A stretch of 39,343 nucleotides of DNA from contig JAHBMJ010001583.1 of the NCBI GenBank assembly GCA_018398765.1, positions 12,501 through 51,843 on the forward strand. Reading direction: 5' to 3'. The notes beneath the pieces are model-generated. The model was not told where the DNA came from. It did no database searches and saw only the letters and a program-made list of their open reading frames with translations. Position numbers and translations under genes: made by a program. Positions 1 through 11,231 of this stretch are shown piece after piece; position 1 is the stretch's first letter, and every line of letters begins with the position of its first letter. Source of the stretch: Chromera velia (taxonomy: Eukaryota; Sar; Chromeraceae).

Positions 1-3000
1 CCACGCAGCCAGAATGAAAAGAAGGATGGGTGAATAGAGGAACCCACGTGGATTATTCCCTAACATGAGTTGACCGACTGAAGCCGCATTGTACCTAGAA
101 ACGGCCAACCCCCAACTGACCAAAGAGACGAGACGAACGCAACTCCTTCTGCACACCAGAGGCAAGTGAGAGCTCCAAACTCCTGCATCCATACCGTATG
201 AAGAGGAAGGAAAAAGGGTAAACAGATGCATCAACGCAGATCTTTCTGACGTAACAATTAAAACCCCTTACCCATACAAAGTGTTGTTTAAAAGGAGACG
301 GCAAAGCTTAGCCTACCTCAAAAGTGTAGCCACACTATAGCACCGGTGCACGATCCCCAGCGACAAGCCTACAACAAGTGCACTCTACAGAAAATCTGCA
401 TAGCAACGTGGAGCTATAACTGAAAGAAATGAAGCGGGATCTTTTAATTTCTTCCTTGCTCTCTGACAGATGCCTCGGGCTGCAAAAGCATATAATCGGA
501 TTTTTACCGTACAGCCGAATATTCGGATTGGGATGCGTGCGTCAGTCAAACGTGGCAGCCCGCGCGGGCCAGTTGGGGCAGGCCGCGGCACAGAGGCACG
601 TACGTACGGCGCGGCGCTGCATGCCACGCGCGGCATATATGCACATCCGCCGGTCCGGCCTGCCACTGTGCTACAACACTTCCAACCTTCACTCTCATAT
701 ACTCCGGGCTCTAATTTAAAACCTTTAAAAACAACAAAAGAATCGCTAAAGATACACTTAAACGATGTTGAAGATGTTTAAACTAGTTTAAACTGTTTGT
801 ATATTTAAAAAAAATTTGGAGTCAGAATTAGTGTTGGAGTCGGTTTGGTCCCGTTTTCACATTGACGTATGTGCCTCTGCGTCATGGGCAAAGCATCCAA
901 TGCTCGGACAATGCATGAGGCCAAGCAATAGGCGGGCCCAAAATTCATATAAACCGAGCATTAAATTTTGTTTGGGGCAGTTCAGGTGGAACAAACGATC
1001 GTAGACTACGGTCAATTATATGGGGTGTATGGGTGGGTGGACCCAACGTTCATGAGGAGGCATTACCCTGTCTGTTCGCATCCGTGTCCTGCACTCCGTG
1101 TTTGGTGCCCGTCTGCATAAGAAATCCATGCACAGGAAACAGACGGGCTGTTTACGCGGCGAAGGTGAGTACCCGAAGCACTCAAACAGTCTGATCCCTA
1201 TGCGCTTTCCTTCCTCCGTTTTGAACAGAATGGGCCTGGCCAGAACAGTTAAGCAGCCTGAAAGAATGCTGTCAGCTAGCATGGGGAGCGTGAAGGATTT
1301 TTGTTCACGTTCATTCATGATCTGGCTGCCTGTCTGCAATCCGCTGCGGTGATGGAGTTGGCATGCTGCCTGACCGACGCTTTGATCTGTACTTTCGTCT
1401 CACTCCCTGCAGGGCTTTGCATCACCCCCGAGTGAATCCACGGGAGATTGTAGACAGAAAGGGGGGAGGGTGCTCATAGGGAGCATCACGTCTGGCAGGT
1501 AGCAGCCTAGGCAAGGGGAAAGACCGCTGTGCGCACACTGATACTTTTCGTCTCTTTGTCTCTTCTCTCTATGCACAGCGCCTTAGCAGGATCGCAAGGG
1601 CGTCCTGTATTTATGATGAACTGTCTAGGTCGGATGTGTAACCACCGTGTGAGAGAGACCTGATCCAAGTGCAGGGGGCATCTTGGGTGAGGATGAGAGC
1701 TCAGGTGTGTTGTGGGCGTTTCTTTCCTCTGCCGGCCTCTCATCCTGCTTGAAGCCTGTACTCCGCTTTAAGAGGTCAGGTTAGGGGTGAGTGTAAGCCC
1801 GGGTGTGTTCGGTTTTGTAGGTTTTTATTTGTGAAATCCTTTCCTCAGAAGGTCAGGGGAGTGCGTGTTGGCTCTCCTGTGGTTTTAATTGTTTCCGCAA
1901 GGCATGTGTGCTAGCATGCGTGAAGGGGTAGGGGATGCCTCGGGGGCATCTTCCTTGAAGTGCAGTTTGGTTTTGTATATTTGTTTTCTCTCCCTCTTTC
2001 TTCTTTGTTTGGATTTCCGCACGGCCCAGGGAAGCTAGTCGCATCATGGAGGCGTGCATGGACGGTGTACGTTAGACGGGTGTGGGCGTTTTCGGGTTTT
2101 CCCTTATTCAATTCATTTTCACAGACGGAAAGGAGCTGGGAGGGAGAGGCCTTCCCGACCTGTCTATGGAGGCAGAGACCTTTCGCAGTCGTGTTTTCCT
2201 TGAGCTGCCGGTTTGCGTTAGGGGTCCTAACCCATTGCCAACCCGAACTAGAGTAGGGTGGGCATGGCATGCAGAACATTTTCCCTTCCTTGTGTGGTGG
2301 TCGGTGGCCATCCACACATACCGTAGATCTGAGTGCGTGAAAGAAGGAAAAGAAGAATCTGGGGAGAAGGTGGTAAGGACTTTGCTTTTGATAGGCCTGG
2401 TCTGGGAGATTGGGTCTCCTTGCTAGGGGGCAGGGCATGCTGAGGCTGTCAAAGGCTCTTGGTTTCCAAAGAACTGCATTTTGGTTGCATGAGGAATGCT
2501 TATGTTTTGTTTGCCTTTCTTTCTTTTATTTCTTTCGAACGTTCAGAGCAGGGTCCGTCCGGAGCAGGAAGCATGGCAGGTAGCGCGGGCTCCTGCATGC
2601 TAGATGTCTTCAGTTTTCTGCGTGTGGGGCGGGGCTACATCTGGAGGCAGATGGGCTGTGTGTCCCATGCGTTTGTTAGCATAAGTAGGCATGGGCTGGG
2701 GGCCTGTGTTCTTCTGTGCTGTTCCTTCTGCTTTTCCCGGTGTGGTTTTGTTTTTATCCCGTTCTTCCAGCCAGGTTGGCTGGTATCCATTTCTCTGTAT
2801 GCCCTGCACGCGCGTGAGCCCGGTGTGTTCTCACTTGTTAAAGGATAATAAATGACGTCTGGAGAGGACGGCACATGAGAGCATGAGAAAAAGGAATGAA
2901 GAGAGAAGAGGTCAACGATACACCAGTAATTCTTTTATAATTGTGTAACAGAAAAAGAGGAAAAGGAAAAATTGGGGAGCAGGGTGATTAAAGAACGGTC

Positions 3001-4808
3001 TTTTCTCATGCTTCCCGATTCCCTCTCATCAGAAGGGGGTGTGTTATGCTGCGTACTCTATAGTTTTTCCTCAGGGGCTCGGGAGGGGGTGTGAGAAAGT
3101 AAATGACGGTCCCGTTCCTGGTCGGATTCGTGGTCCCGTTCCTGGTCGGATTTGCGGAGGGTGAATTCCGGTCCAGGCATTTCCATTCGTCCCTTCGTCC
3201 TGAGCCAGAGAAAGGAGCGACGTGCACGCAGCGGCCCGTACACATCGGGTACGGGGCGCCTGCGACAGAGGAATGCATGTTGTGAGTTCCATGGTATGGC
3301 CTGCATGCACTTTGGCGTTAGAAATACACCCGAGGCACTCACCATGGTGGTGTGTGCTCCGGAGCTTCATATGGGATTTAAATAGGCCGATGGTGCGGTT
3401 ATGCCATCGGAGGCTTCAGAATTAATTCCGGTTTCGAATTAATTTCTAGACAGTCAGACAGACGTGCACGGCGGTTACCGTCCGTCTGAATGAGAGACGC
3501 GACCTAGGGATTGACAGAACTTCATGTGTAGGATCTGTACTGTGCCCTATGTCTCTCTGTGGTTCTCTTATGCTCTAAGTAATGCACGAGGCCACCAGCA
3601 GGAGTGTACTGTGGACTGTGGGAGTTCATAGATTTTCTGTCTGGTGAAGAGACTGATCAGATATTTATTTCGGATTATCTGTATTGGTCTAGACGAGTAC
3701 GTCACGGAGACGTATTCGCTGTGGTCCTCTAATAGGAGAGGGCCAGGAATTCAGGAGTATAGCAGTTGGAGGAGTTCTTTGGATAGGCTAGAGGATCGAC
3801 ACGGGAGGGCCCATAGGATTCTACTGGAGGAATCTCAAGAGAGGTGAGACTCTACTTTTCACTTTTTTTCCTTTTCTGTTAGATGGTAAGGGAATTTAAT
3901 CTGGAGAAGAGGACAAATCTCTCTCGATCCCCCTTCAACTCCACTTCTTTCTGTAGAAAACAGACAGAAAAAGAAAGAAAAGAGCTCAGAAAAAGTCTCT
4001 TATAGTCCGCTTCCACTGTCCCCGTACCTTCTTTTCTGCATTCACCCATTTATCATTGTTTGCGTTCACATTTATTTAAACTTTATGCCAAGATATCTGC
4101 CACAGGCGTTGAATCCACCAGTTCTTGACAACTTCTTGTACGACAACATATTAACAAACAGTCTTTCATTTAAATTTTGAATTTCATCTAATTATCCCAT
4201 ATATATAATGCACAATATAGTTTTTAATTTTAAATTTTATTTTTTTTTTGTTTATTCTTTACTATAATTGCCAGTGATTTATCTTAGTTTTTATTTTAAA
4301 TTGTAATTGAATTTTCATATTTAACTTTTGTATTGATTGATTGATAAGTTCCGCAGTACGCTACAAGGATTTAGGAATTTAGACAGGAATTTAGAGGAAT
4401 TTAGACATGCATGCAGAAATTTAAAGGAATTCAGCTAGTAATCTAAAAGAGTACTATAAAAATCTCATATAAAACATGGACTCCCAGGAGCTATAGGCTC
4501 TGACGGCTTTAGTAATTCATTTATTCATTCATTTATTCATAAAAAATCTGAACCACGCATTTTCTTGGGTATTTCTAGTTTTTTTAGAAATGATGGCAAA
4601 TTATAAAGACGAAGAAATCTCTGGAGAAATGTGATTTCATTTTTTTAAACATTGTACATGATTTTCTATAGATTTCTCTAAAACCGCTAATAATAATGCT
4701 AATCTTAATAGAGTACGTAATAATGCTGTATATACTAGTAGAATAATAATTTCCATCCTACCCCTGGCAGTGGACCGTATAGTGTCCTACTTTCCGACAC
4801 CATCCCAT
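1..4808. other. Region without a recognisable gene
   Basis: I see no reading frame here with a recognisable domain, convincing codon structure or supporting splice sites. Positions 1550-2850 are G/T-rich on the plus strand, and the open frames on both strands there look like composition artefacts. Around 3103-3150 a short unit (GGTCCCGTTCCTGGTCGGAT and a near copy) occurs twice in tandem. Positions 3385-3445 hold two small hairpins (CCGATGG/CCATCGG, and GAATTAATTC with a GAATTAATT partner). Positions 4040-4760 are AT-rich. A 67-codon frame at 3644-3847 is followed by a donor-like GTGAGA but has nothing else to support it. Decayed transposon or untranslated sequence is possible. Confidence 0.5.
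4365..4436. repeat. Degenerate GGAATTTAGA repeats
   Basis: A motif close to GGAATTTAGA recurs about five times with short irregular spacers, inside an AT-rich stretch. It looks like a small degenerate tandem repeat; no function is apparent. Confidence 0.5.
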
Positions 4809-5251
4809 CGCCGCCGTCCGGTCTTTCTCGCATACACGCCGCCTTTGCTTCGATCGCCCGCCGCCGCGTTCTGTCTAACAGTGTCTGACCCCGGAAAGCT
4901 TGTCTTTACGTTTGTGTGGGGACCGGGCTTTAAAAAGTTTGCGCTCAGCCATTTCCGACGCTGAGATCGTTTATTCCGTTTGGCCTGTTGTAAGTCTGTC
5001 CTGTCTTAGCATCGCATAGCATCACTAGCAGAAGTTCAAGTCAACTCCGAACTATGAATTATCCCGACTCTATGAATGGCTAAGGATCTTCTGATATCCT
5101 ATCCCTTAGCTGACAGAGATCTTCAGACTAAGTTAGAGTCGGTAAAGCCTATAGATCCATCCCTCTGTCTAGGCCGCGCCTCTGGTCTTAGACTAGCTCT
5201 CCATCTGTCCTGCCACTACGGTAATCTCCAAAGTAGTAGGAAGTTACTACA
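4809..5251 (+). repeat. LTR copy 1, 5'-truncated
   Basis: Homology with the other two copies starts at GTCCGGTC near 4811 and runs to TACTACA at 5251. The 5' ~130 bases present in the other copies are missing; the flank upstream is unrelated AT-rich DNA. It contains the same TTTAAA-type box (near 4930) downstream of GGGACCGGGC. Confidence 0.65.
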
Positions 5252-5253
5252 CG

Positions 5254-5271
5254 TGGTGACTTGCTTCAGCG
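5254..5271 (+). other. Putative primer-binding site
   Basis: TGGTGACTTGCTTCAGCG begins two bases after the LTR end. Primer sites usually start with TGG, complementary to the CCA end of a tRNA, at this distance. The same sequence follows the second LTR at 8003. The tRNA was not identified. Confidence 0.45.
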
Positions 5272-7401
5272 AGAGGAGACTACTTCCTTCTGTTCTGGAT
5301 GCAGTTGTCGCTTTGTTTTCTTCTGTCTGGTTTTAAGAAGAGAATCCGAGTCCATTTGTCTTCCTATTTTTAACCACTGCAGGCACAGTCAGGAGACTGT
5401 GAAAGAAGGTGTCAGAGACCCCTTGCGTCCCGTGTCAGCTGGCTGGAGCTCTCTTCTCTTACTCTTCTGGTCTGGTGGAAACTTTTCTTTCTCGTGTGTA
5501 TTGACTAGTTGTCTTGCCTTTGTCTTCAGTACGAGAGGAGACTGATTCACTTCGCTTGCCTTGCTGTGGTCGCTTGCTTATCTGCCTAGGTCTGACCAGC
5601 CTGTACGGCCTGCAAACACCGACCGTCTGCCTTTGCTCATTGGACTGGTCATCCAGTGACTTTAGTAGGTCGAGCAGCATGAAGACACATCTTTCTGCCT
5701 TGAGGGAGACAGTTTATAGAAGTATATGCATTGGTGTGCATGACTGAGAGTGACTGCTGTCCATAGATGAATGTGAGATGACGTGAAGAGAAGAGCAGTG
5801 AGAGAGTACAACACTACATGTATACCCGATGCATGCCAGGGAGACGGATAAGGGAAAGGAAGGGAAAGAGCTGTATGAAGGAGAAGCCGGGTGTCCCGAG
5901 CATGAAAAAGAATGTGGGGGGGGCCTACTGGGGGAGGGAATAGGGATGACGAGGGAAGGGAGAGCCGATGTGCCAGGGGAGGGGAATGGGGGGGATGGCG
6001 TACCATACGGATAGAGCTGGTGTGCCAAGGGGGTGGAGAAAGGGGGGGGAGAAGTAGGGGGGAAACGTAGATATCAATTACCACAAGAAGGGAGTGAAAC
6101 ATAGAATGTCAATGGCCACGCAAGAGGGGTAAAAACGACTTAGAGCCTCCGTAAATGGCTACGAGCGACTCAAGCCTCCATTATTTAATATATTAATAAT
6201 GGCTATGAGAGGCCAGGGCTCTGTTAATGCCCAGCCACCTGGGAGGAAAGACCGATGAATTGCCAGGATCATCGTGTAGGGAGAAGTCACCCTACTGCCT
6301 GGCAATGGAAGATCACAATGGAAGATGAAAACGGAAGAGAATGCAAAATGAAGAGTGTAAGAGAGTGTGTACATGGATGCATTATAATGCATGAATTGAA
6401 GTGTGAGTGATGAGAAAGCCGTATGAAAGTGGTGAAGAAGGAAGGCAGAAGAAGCTGCAGAGGTATCAGTCAGTAGAGCAGTGTGCAGCGTCTGGTGTTC
6501 CCTTCCTTCCCTCCCTCCCTCTATGCAGCCACTGACATGCACGAGGTATGTTTGTGTCTGCCAAGACCATCGAGTTCCTTTATCGAGACAAGAACCCGAA
6601 GTCGATCACCCACCCAAACGTCATCTACATGCGAGACGGGCAGAGGACTGCCTGCATGATGCCGCTGCCAGGCGTTTATGTCTGCACATGCTCATGACTG
6701 TTCTCACCCTCCCGCCCTGGACTTGGAGGGGGGAACAACCAATTGACCTCCTTATAAAGCAGCATGGCAATGAAGAGAACTACAAGAAGAACAAGTCGCG
6801 CGCCGCCTGAGAGCGCTTGGAGCTTGCTGGAGCTTCCCCGGCAGATCGATCTCTCTCTCTTCGTTTCATTGCTTGCGTTAACTTTGCGCCCTTGCCTTCT
6901 CCCTTTAGTCTCTTTGGACCAGGTGAAAGAGTGTCCAGTCCACGCATGAGTGAATCCTTCTGGATCTGACGTTTTGTTTCTCTATGAGAAGAAGAAAGAA
7001 AGAGAGACCAAGCGAAGAAGAGAGGAAGAGAGAGAAAATGAGGAGGTATAAGTGTGAGGAAAGGAGATGCCTGTCGAGACAGACATTTGCAAAGCAGAAT
7101 AAAAGAGAAAAAATCAGCCTAAAGGAAGAGCCTGTACATCCTTTTGTGTCTGCCACTGCAGGGGGAATTGCGGTGCTCCAGATCTTTCTGGGTCTGGTGG
7201 TATCATCTCTCTCCCCCTAGCAATGGGCACAGCGCGATGTCCATCTCGAGGCAACTTGTGGAGACGGCAACGCGATTGGGTTGCTGTCTGTTTCAGTCTG
7301 TTTCTCTCTATGCTTATGTGTGTGCGTCTCTCTCCAGCCCTTATATCTCTGGTGACTCTTTTCTCGTCTTGTGACATGTGTGTGAATAGGGGATACCGGA
7401 G
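5272..7401 (+). other. Internal region 1 of the tandem LTR element
   Basis: About 2.1 kb, near-identical to 8021-10340. It has G-rich blocks near 5915-6055, a small AT palindrome (near 6180-6200) and a CCTTATAAAG box near 6750. A 127-codon minus-strand frame (6159-6542) and a 61-codon plus-strand frame (6764-6949) are kept open in both copies. Neither resembles a known retroelement protein, and identity this high would keep frames open without selection. I therefore do not call them genes. Confidence 0.5.
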
Positions 7402-7432
7402 AACTGAAGAAAAGGAAAGAGAAAGAAGAAAA
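7402..7432 (+). other. Putative polypurine tract
   Basis: A run of almost only A and G (AACTGAAGAAAAGGAAAGAG and onward) ends directly before the TGAATCTGC that I take as the LTR start. The same run precedes LTR copy 3 (10341-10371). It sits where plus-strand priming occurs in LTR elements. Confidence 0.5.
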
Positions 7433-8000
7433 TGAATCTGCTTTCTGTCCCCCCTTTGCTGTTGGCATCTTTCTATCTATCTTTCCTTGACTTGCTGCCA
7501 CTGTAACAGTTTGTGCCAGAAATTCACAGTACTCCTCCTTAAGAGTAAGGGCGCATGGTAGTCCGGTCCTTTTCACATACGCGCCGCCTTTGCTTCGATT
7601 GCCCACCGCCGCGTTCTGTCTAACAGTGTCTGACCCCAGAAAGCTTATCTTTGCGTTCGTGCGGGGACCGGGCTTTAAAGAGTTTGTGCTCAGCCATCTC
7701 CGACGCTGAGATCGTTCATTCCGTTTGGCCTGTCGTGAGTTTGTCCTGTCTTAGCATCGCATAGCATCACTAGCAGAAGTTCAAGTCAACTCCGAACTAT
7801 GAATTATCCCAACTCTATGAATGGCTAAGGATCTTCTGATATCCTATCCCTTAGCTGACAGAGATCTTCAGACTGAGTTAGAGTTGGTAGAGCCTATAGA
7901 TCCGTCCCTTTGTCTAGGCCGTGCCTCTGGTCTTACACTAGCTCTCCGTCTGTCCTACCGCTACCTCCAAAGCGGTAGGAAGTAGTAGGAAGTTACTATA
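7433..8000 (+). repeat. LTR copy 2 (central, shared)
   Basis: Its length is about 568 bp, taking TG after the purine tract as the start and TACTATA as the end. It aligns throughout with copy 3, and from about 7560 onward with copy 1. It serves both as the 3' LTR of the first unit and the 5' LTR of the second. The exact 5' edge is inferred. Confidence 0.6.
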
Positions 8001-8002
8001 TA

Positions 8003-10371
8003 TGGTGACTTGCTTCAGCGAGAAGAGACTACTTCCTTCTGTTCTGGATGCAGTTGTCGCTTCATTTTCTTCTGTCTGGTTTTGAGAAGAGAATCCGAGT
8101 CCATCTGTCTTCCTATTTTTAACCGCTGTGGGCACAGTAAGGAGACTGTGAAAGAAGGTGTCAGAGACCCCTTACATCCCGTGTCAGCTGGCTGGAGCTC
8201 TCTTCTCTTACTCTTCTGGTCTGGTGGGAACTTTTCTTTCTCGGTTCCTGAGGAAGAACCTGGAGACGGGAGACGGAATTATTATGGAGTCAGGAAAGAC
8301 TCAAGACGGGAACTTCAAGACAGTTCCTTCCCATGAAGACCAGACAAGAACCCGAAGACTATCAGGCTTACCAACTACAAGCAGATTAGATAAAAATGGG
8401 TAGTTGGTTTCCTTTTTTCTCTGTGTATCGACTAGTTGTCTTGCCTTTGTCTTCAGTGCGAGAGGAGACTGATTCACTTCGCTTGCTTTACTATGGTTAC
8501 TTGCTTATCTGCCTGGGTCCGACTAGCCTGACAGTGTGCGGCCTGTAAACACCGACCGTCTGCCTTTGCTCATTAGACTGGTCATCCAGCGACTTTGGTA
8601 GGTCGGGCAGCACGAAGACACATCTTTCTACCTTGAGGAAGACAGTTTGTAGAAGTATATGCATTGGTGTGCATGACTGAGAGTGACTGTTGTCCATGGA
8701 TGAATGTGAGATAACATGAAGAGAAGAGCAGTGAGAAAGTACAGCACTACGTATGTACCCGATGCATACTAGGGAGACGGATAAGGGAAAGGAAGGGCTA
8801 GAGTTGCATGAAGGAGAAGCCGGGTATCCCGAGCATGAAAAAGAATGTGGGGGGGGCCTACTGGGGGAGGGAATAGGGATGACGAGGGAAGGGAGAGCCG
8901 ATATGCCAGGGGAGGGGAATGGGGGGGATGGTGTACTGCACGGATAGAGCCAGTGACACTGTGCCAGGGGGGCGGAGAAAGGGGGGGGAGAAGCAGAGGG
9001 GAAACGCAGATATCAATTGCCGCAAGAAGGGAGTGAAACATAGAATGTCAATGGCCACGCAAGAGGGGTAAAAACGACTTAGATCCTCCGTAAATTGCTA
9101 CGAGCAACTCGAGCCTCCATTATTTAATATATTAATAATGGTTACGAGAGGCCAGGGCTCTGTTAATGCCCAGCCACCTGGGAGGAAGGACCGATGAATC
9201 GCCAGGATCATCGTATAGGGGGAAGTCACCCTACTGCCTGGCAATGGAAGATCACAATGGAAGATGAGAACGGAAGAGAATGCAGAATGAAGAGTATAAG
9301 AGAATGTGTACATGGATGCATTATAATGCATGAATTGAAGTGTAAGTGATGAGAAAGCCGTATAAAAGTAGTGAAGAAGGAAGGTAGAAGAAGCTGCAGA
9401 GGTATCAGTCAGTAGAGCAGTGTGCAGCGTCTGGTGTTCCCTTCCTTCCCTCCCTCCCTCTATGCAGCCACTGACATGCACGAGGTATGTTTATGCCTGC
9501 CGAGACTACCAAGTTCCTTTGTCAAGATAAGAACCCGAAGTCGATCGCCCACCCAAACGTCATCTACATGTGAGACGGGCAGAGGACTGTCTGCATAATG
9601 CCACCGCCAGGCGCTTATGTCTACGCATGTTCACGACTGTTCTCACCCTCCCGCCCTGGACTTGGAGGGGGGAGCAACCAATTGACCTCCTTATAAAGCA
9701 GCATGGCAATGAAAAGAACTACAAGAAGAACAAGTCGCGCGCCGCCTGAGAGTGCTTGGAGCTTGCTGGAGCTTCCCCGGCAGATCGATCTCTCTCTCTT
9801 CGTTTCATTGCTTGCGTTAACTTTGCGCCCTTGCCTTCTCCCTTTAGTCTCTTTGGACCAGGTGAAAGAGTGTCCAGTCCACGCGTGAGTGAATCCTTCT
9901 GGGTCTGACGTTTTGTTTCTTTATGAGAAGAAGAAAGAAAGAGAGACCAAGCGAAGAAGAGAGGAAGAGAGAGAAAATGAGGAGGTATAAGTGTGAGGAA
10001 AGGAGATGTCTGTCGAGACAGACATTTGCAAAGCAGAATAAAAGAGAAAAAGTCAGCCTGAAGGAACAGCCTGTGCATCTTTTTGTGTCTGCCACTGCAG
10101 GGGGAATTGCGGTGCTCCAGATCTTTCTGGGTCTGGTGGTATCGTCTCTCTCCCCCTAGCAACAGGCACAGCGCGATGTCCATCTCGAGGCGACTTGTGG
10201 AGACGGCAACACGATTGGGTTGCTGTCTGTTTCAGTCTGTTTCTCTCTATGCTCATGTGTGTGCGTCTCTCTCCAGCCCTTATATCTCTGGTGACTCTTT
10301 TCTCGTCTTGTGACATGTGTGTGAATAGGGGATACCGGAGAACTGAAGAAAAGGAAAGAGAAAGAAGAAAA
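8003..10371 (+). other. Internal region 2 of the tandem LTR element
   Basis: It repeats internal region 1 but carries an extra ~180 bp (8243-8421). It again starts with a TGG-type primer site (8003) and ends in the purine tract (10341-10371). No retroelement protein is recognisable. Confidence 0.6.
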
Positions 10372-10923
10372 TGAATCTGCTTTCTGTCCCCCCTTTGCTG
10401 TTGGCATCTTTCTATCTATCTTTTCTTGACTTGCTGCCACTGTAACAGTTTGTGCCAGAAATTCACAGTACTCCTCCTTAAGAGTAAAGGCACATAGTAG
10501 TCCGGTCCTTTTCGCATATGCGCCGCCTTTGCTTTGATCGCCCACCACCGCGTTCTGTCTAACAGTGTCTGACCCCGGAAAGCTTGTCTTTGCGTTCGTG
10601 CGGGGACCGGGCTTTAAAGAGTTTGCGCTCAGCCATCTCCGACGCTGAGATCGTTCATTCCGTTTGGCCTGTCGTGAGTCTGTCCTGTCTTAGCATTGCA
10701 TAGCATCACTAGCAGAAGTTCAAGTCAACTCCGAACTATGAATTATCCCGACTCTATGAACGGCTAAGGATCTTCTGATATCCTATCCCTTAGCTGACAG
10801 AGATCTTCAGACTGAGTTAGAGTCGGTAGAGCCTATAGATCCGTCCCTCTGTCTAGGCTGCGCCTTTGGTTTAGCTCTCCGTCTGTCCTGCCGCTACCTC
10901 CAAAGCGGTAGGAAGATACTACA
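10372..10923 (+). repeat. LTR copy 3 (3' end of the array)
   Basis: It is about 552 bp. Similarity to the other copies stops after TACTACA at 10923, where unrelated sequence begins. Stopping exactly at this CA end, at the point where the other copies run into the primer site, is the best evidence for an LTR boundary. Confidence 0.65.
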
Positions 10924-11231
10924 ACCGCGGGGCAGCCCGGAACATAAATCCCAATCCTAATCCATAGATAAATTAAAATTAGTAAAAACCTATATGATTG
11001 TTTGACTTATGCTGAATTTGCAGCTAGCATTAATAACTTTGAAGTACTTCAAAGTCTTAATTCAATATGCATGCAACTAAGAAATAATAATATAATCTTC
11101 CAACTTGAAATTATGTAGCAACTCGTCGTTGAACTCGAAAAAAATTCAATACATGCATTTAGTACTGTAAAACTGCTACAAATCTTGGAATAAATGCTTT
11201 CTATCTGTGAAAAAAATATGTGATTTGACCT
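10924..11231. other. AT-rich spacer without gene
   Basis: This is sequence between the end of the LTR array and the stop codon of the minus-strand membrane-protein gene. It is AT-rich with no feature beyond a small GAAGTACTTC palindrome at 11040. It should include the 3' UTR of that gene. Confidence 0.5.

Larger units (their letters stand above)
4809..10923 (+). mobile_element. Tandem LTR retroelement (three LTRs, two internal regions), non-autonomous
   Basis: The same ~0.4-0.57 kb sequence occurs three times (4809-5251, 7433-8000, 10372-10923). The two intervals between copies (about 5254-7432 and 8003-10371) are near-identical along their whole length apart from one ~180-bp indel. This gives LTR-internal-LTR-internal-LTR. 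Each copy ends in TACTACA or TACTATA, then two bases, then TGGTGACTTGC, which is placed like a tRNA primer-binding site. A purine tract precedes copies two and three. The first LTR has lost its 5' part, so a target-site duplication cannot be checked. No gag, protease, reverse transcriptase or integrase frame is visible, so the element would need enzymes supplied in trans. Unequal recombination between LTRs of two insertions would produce this arrangement. An ordinary tandem duplication that is not retroviral in origin is the alternative. Confidence 0.7.

Noticed and set aside
3644-3847. 67-codon frame followed by GTGAGA
   Set aside because: No domain, no acceptor-linked continuation and no supporting context; chance is the simpler explanation.
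6159-6542. 127-codon minus-strand frame kept in both retroelement units (also 9098-9481)
   Set aside because: The two units are so similar that open frames persist by descent; no known retroelement protein is recognisable.
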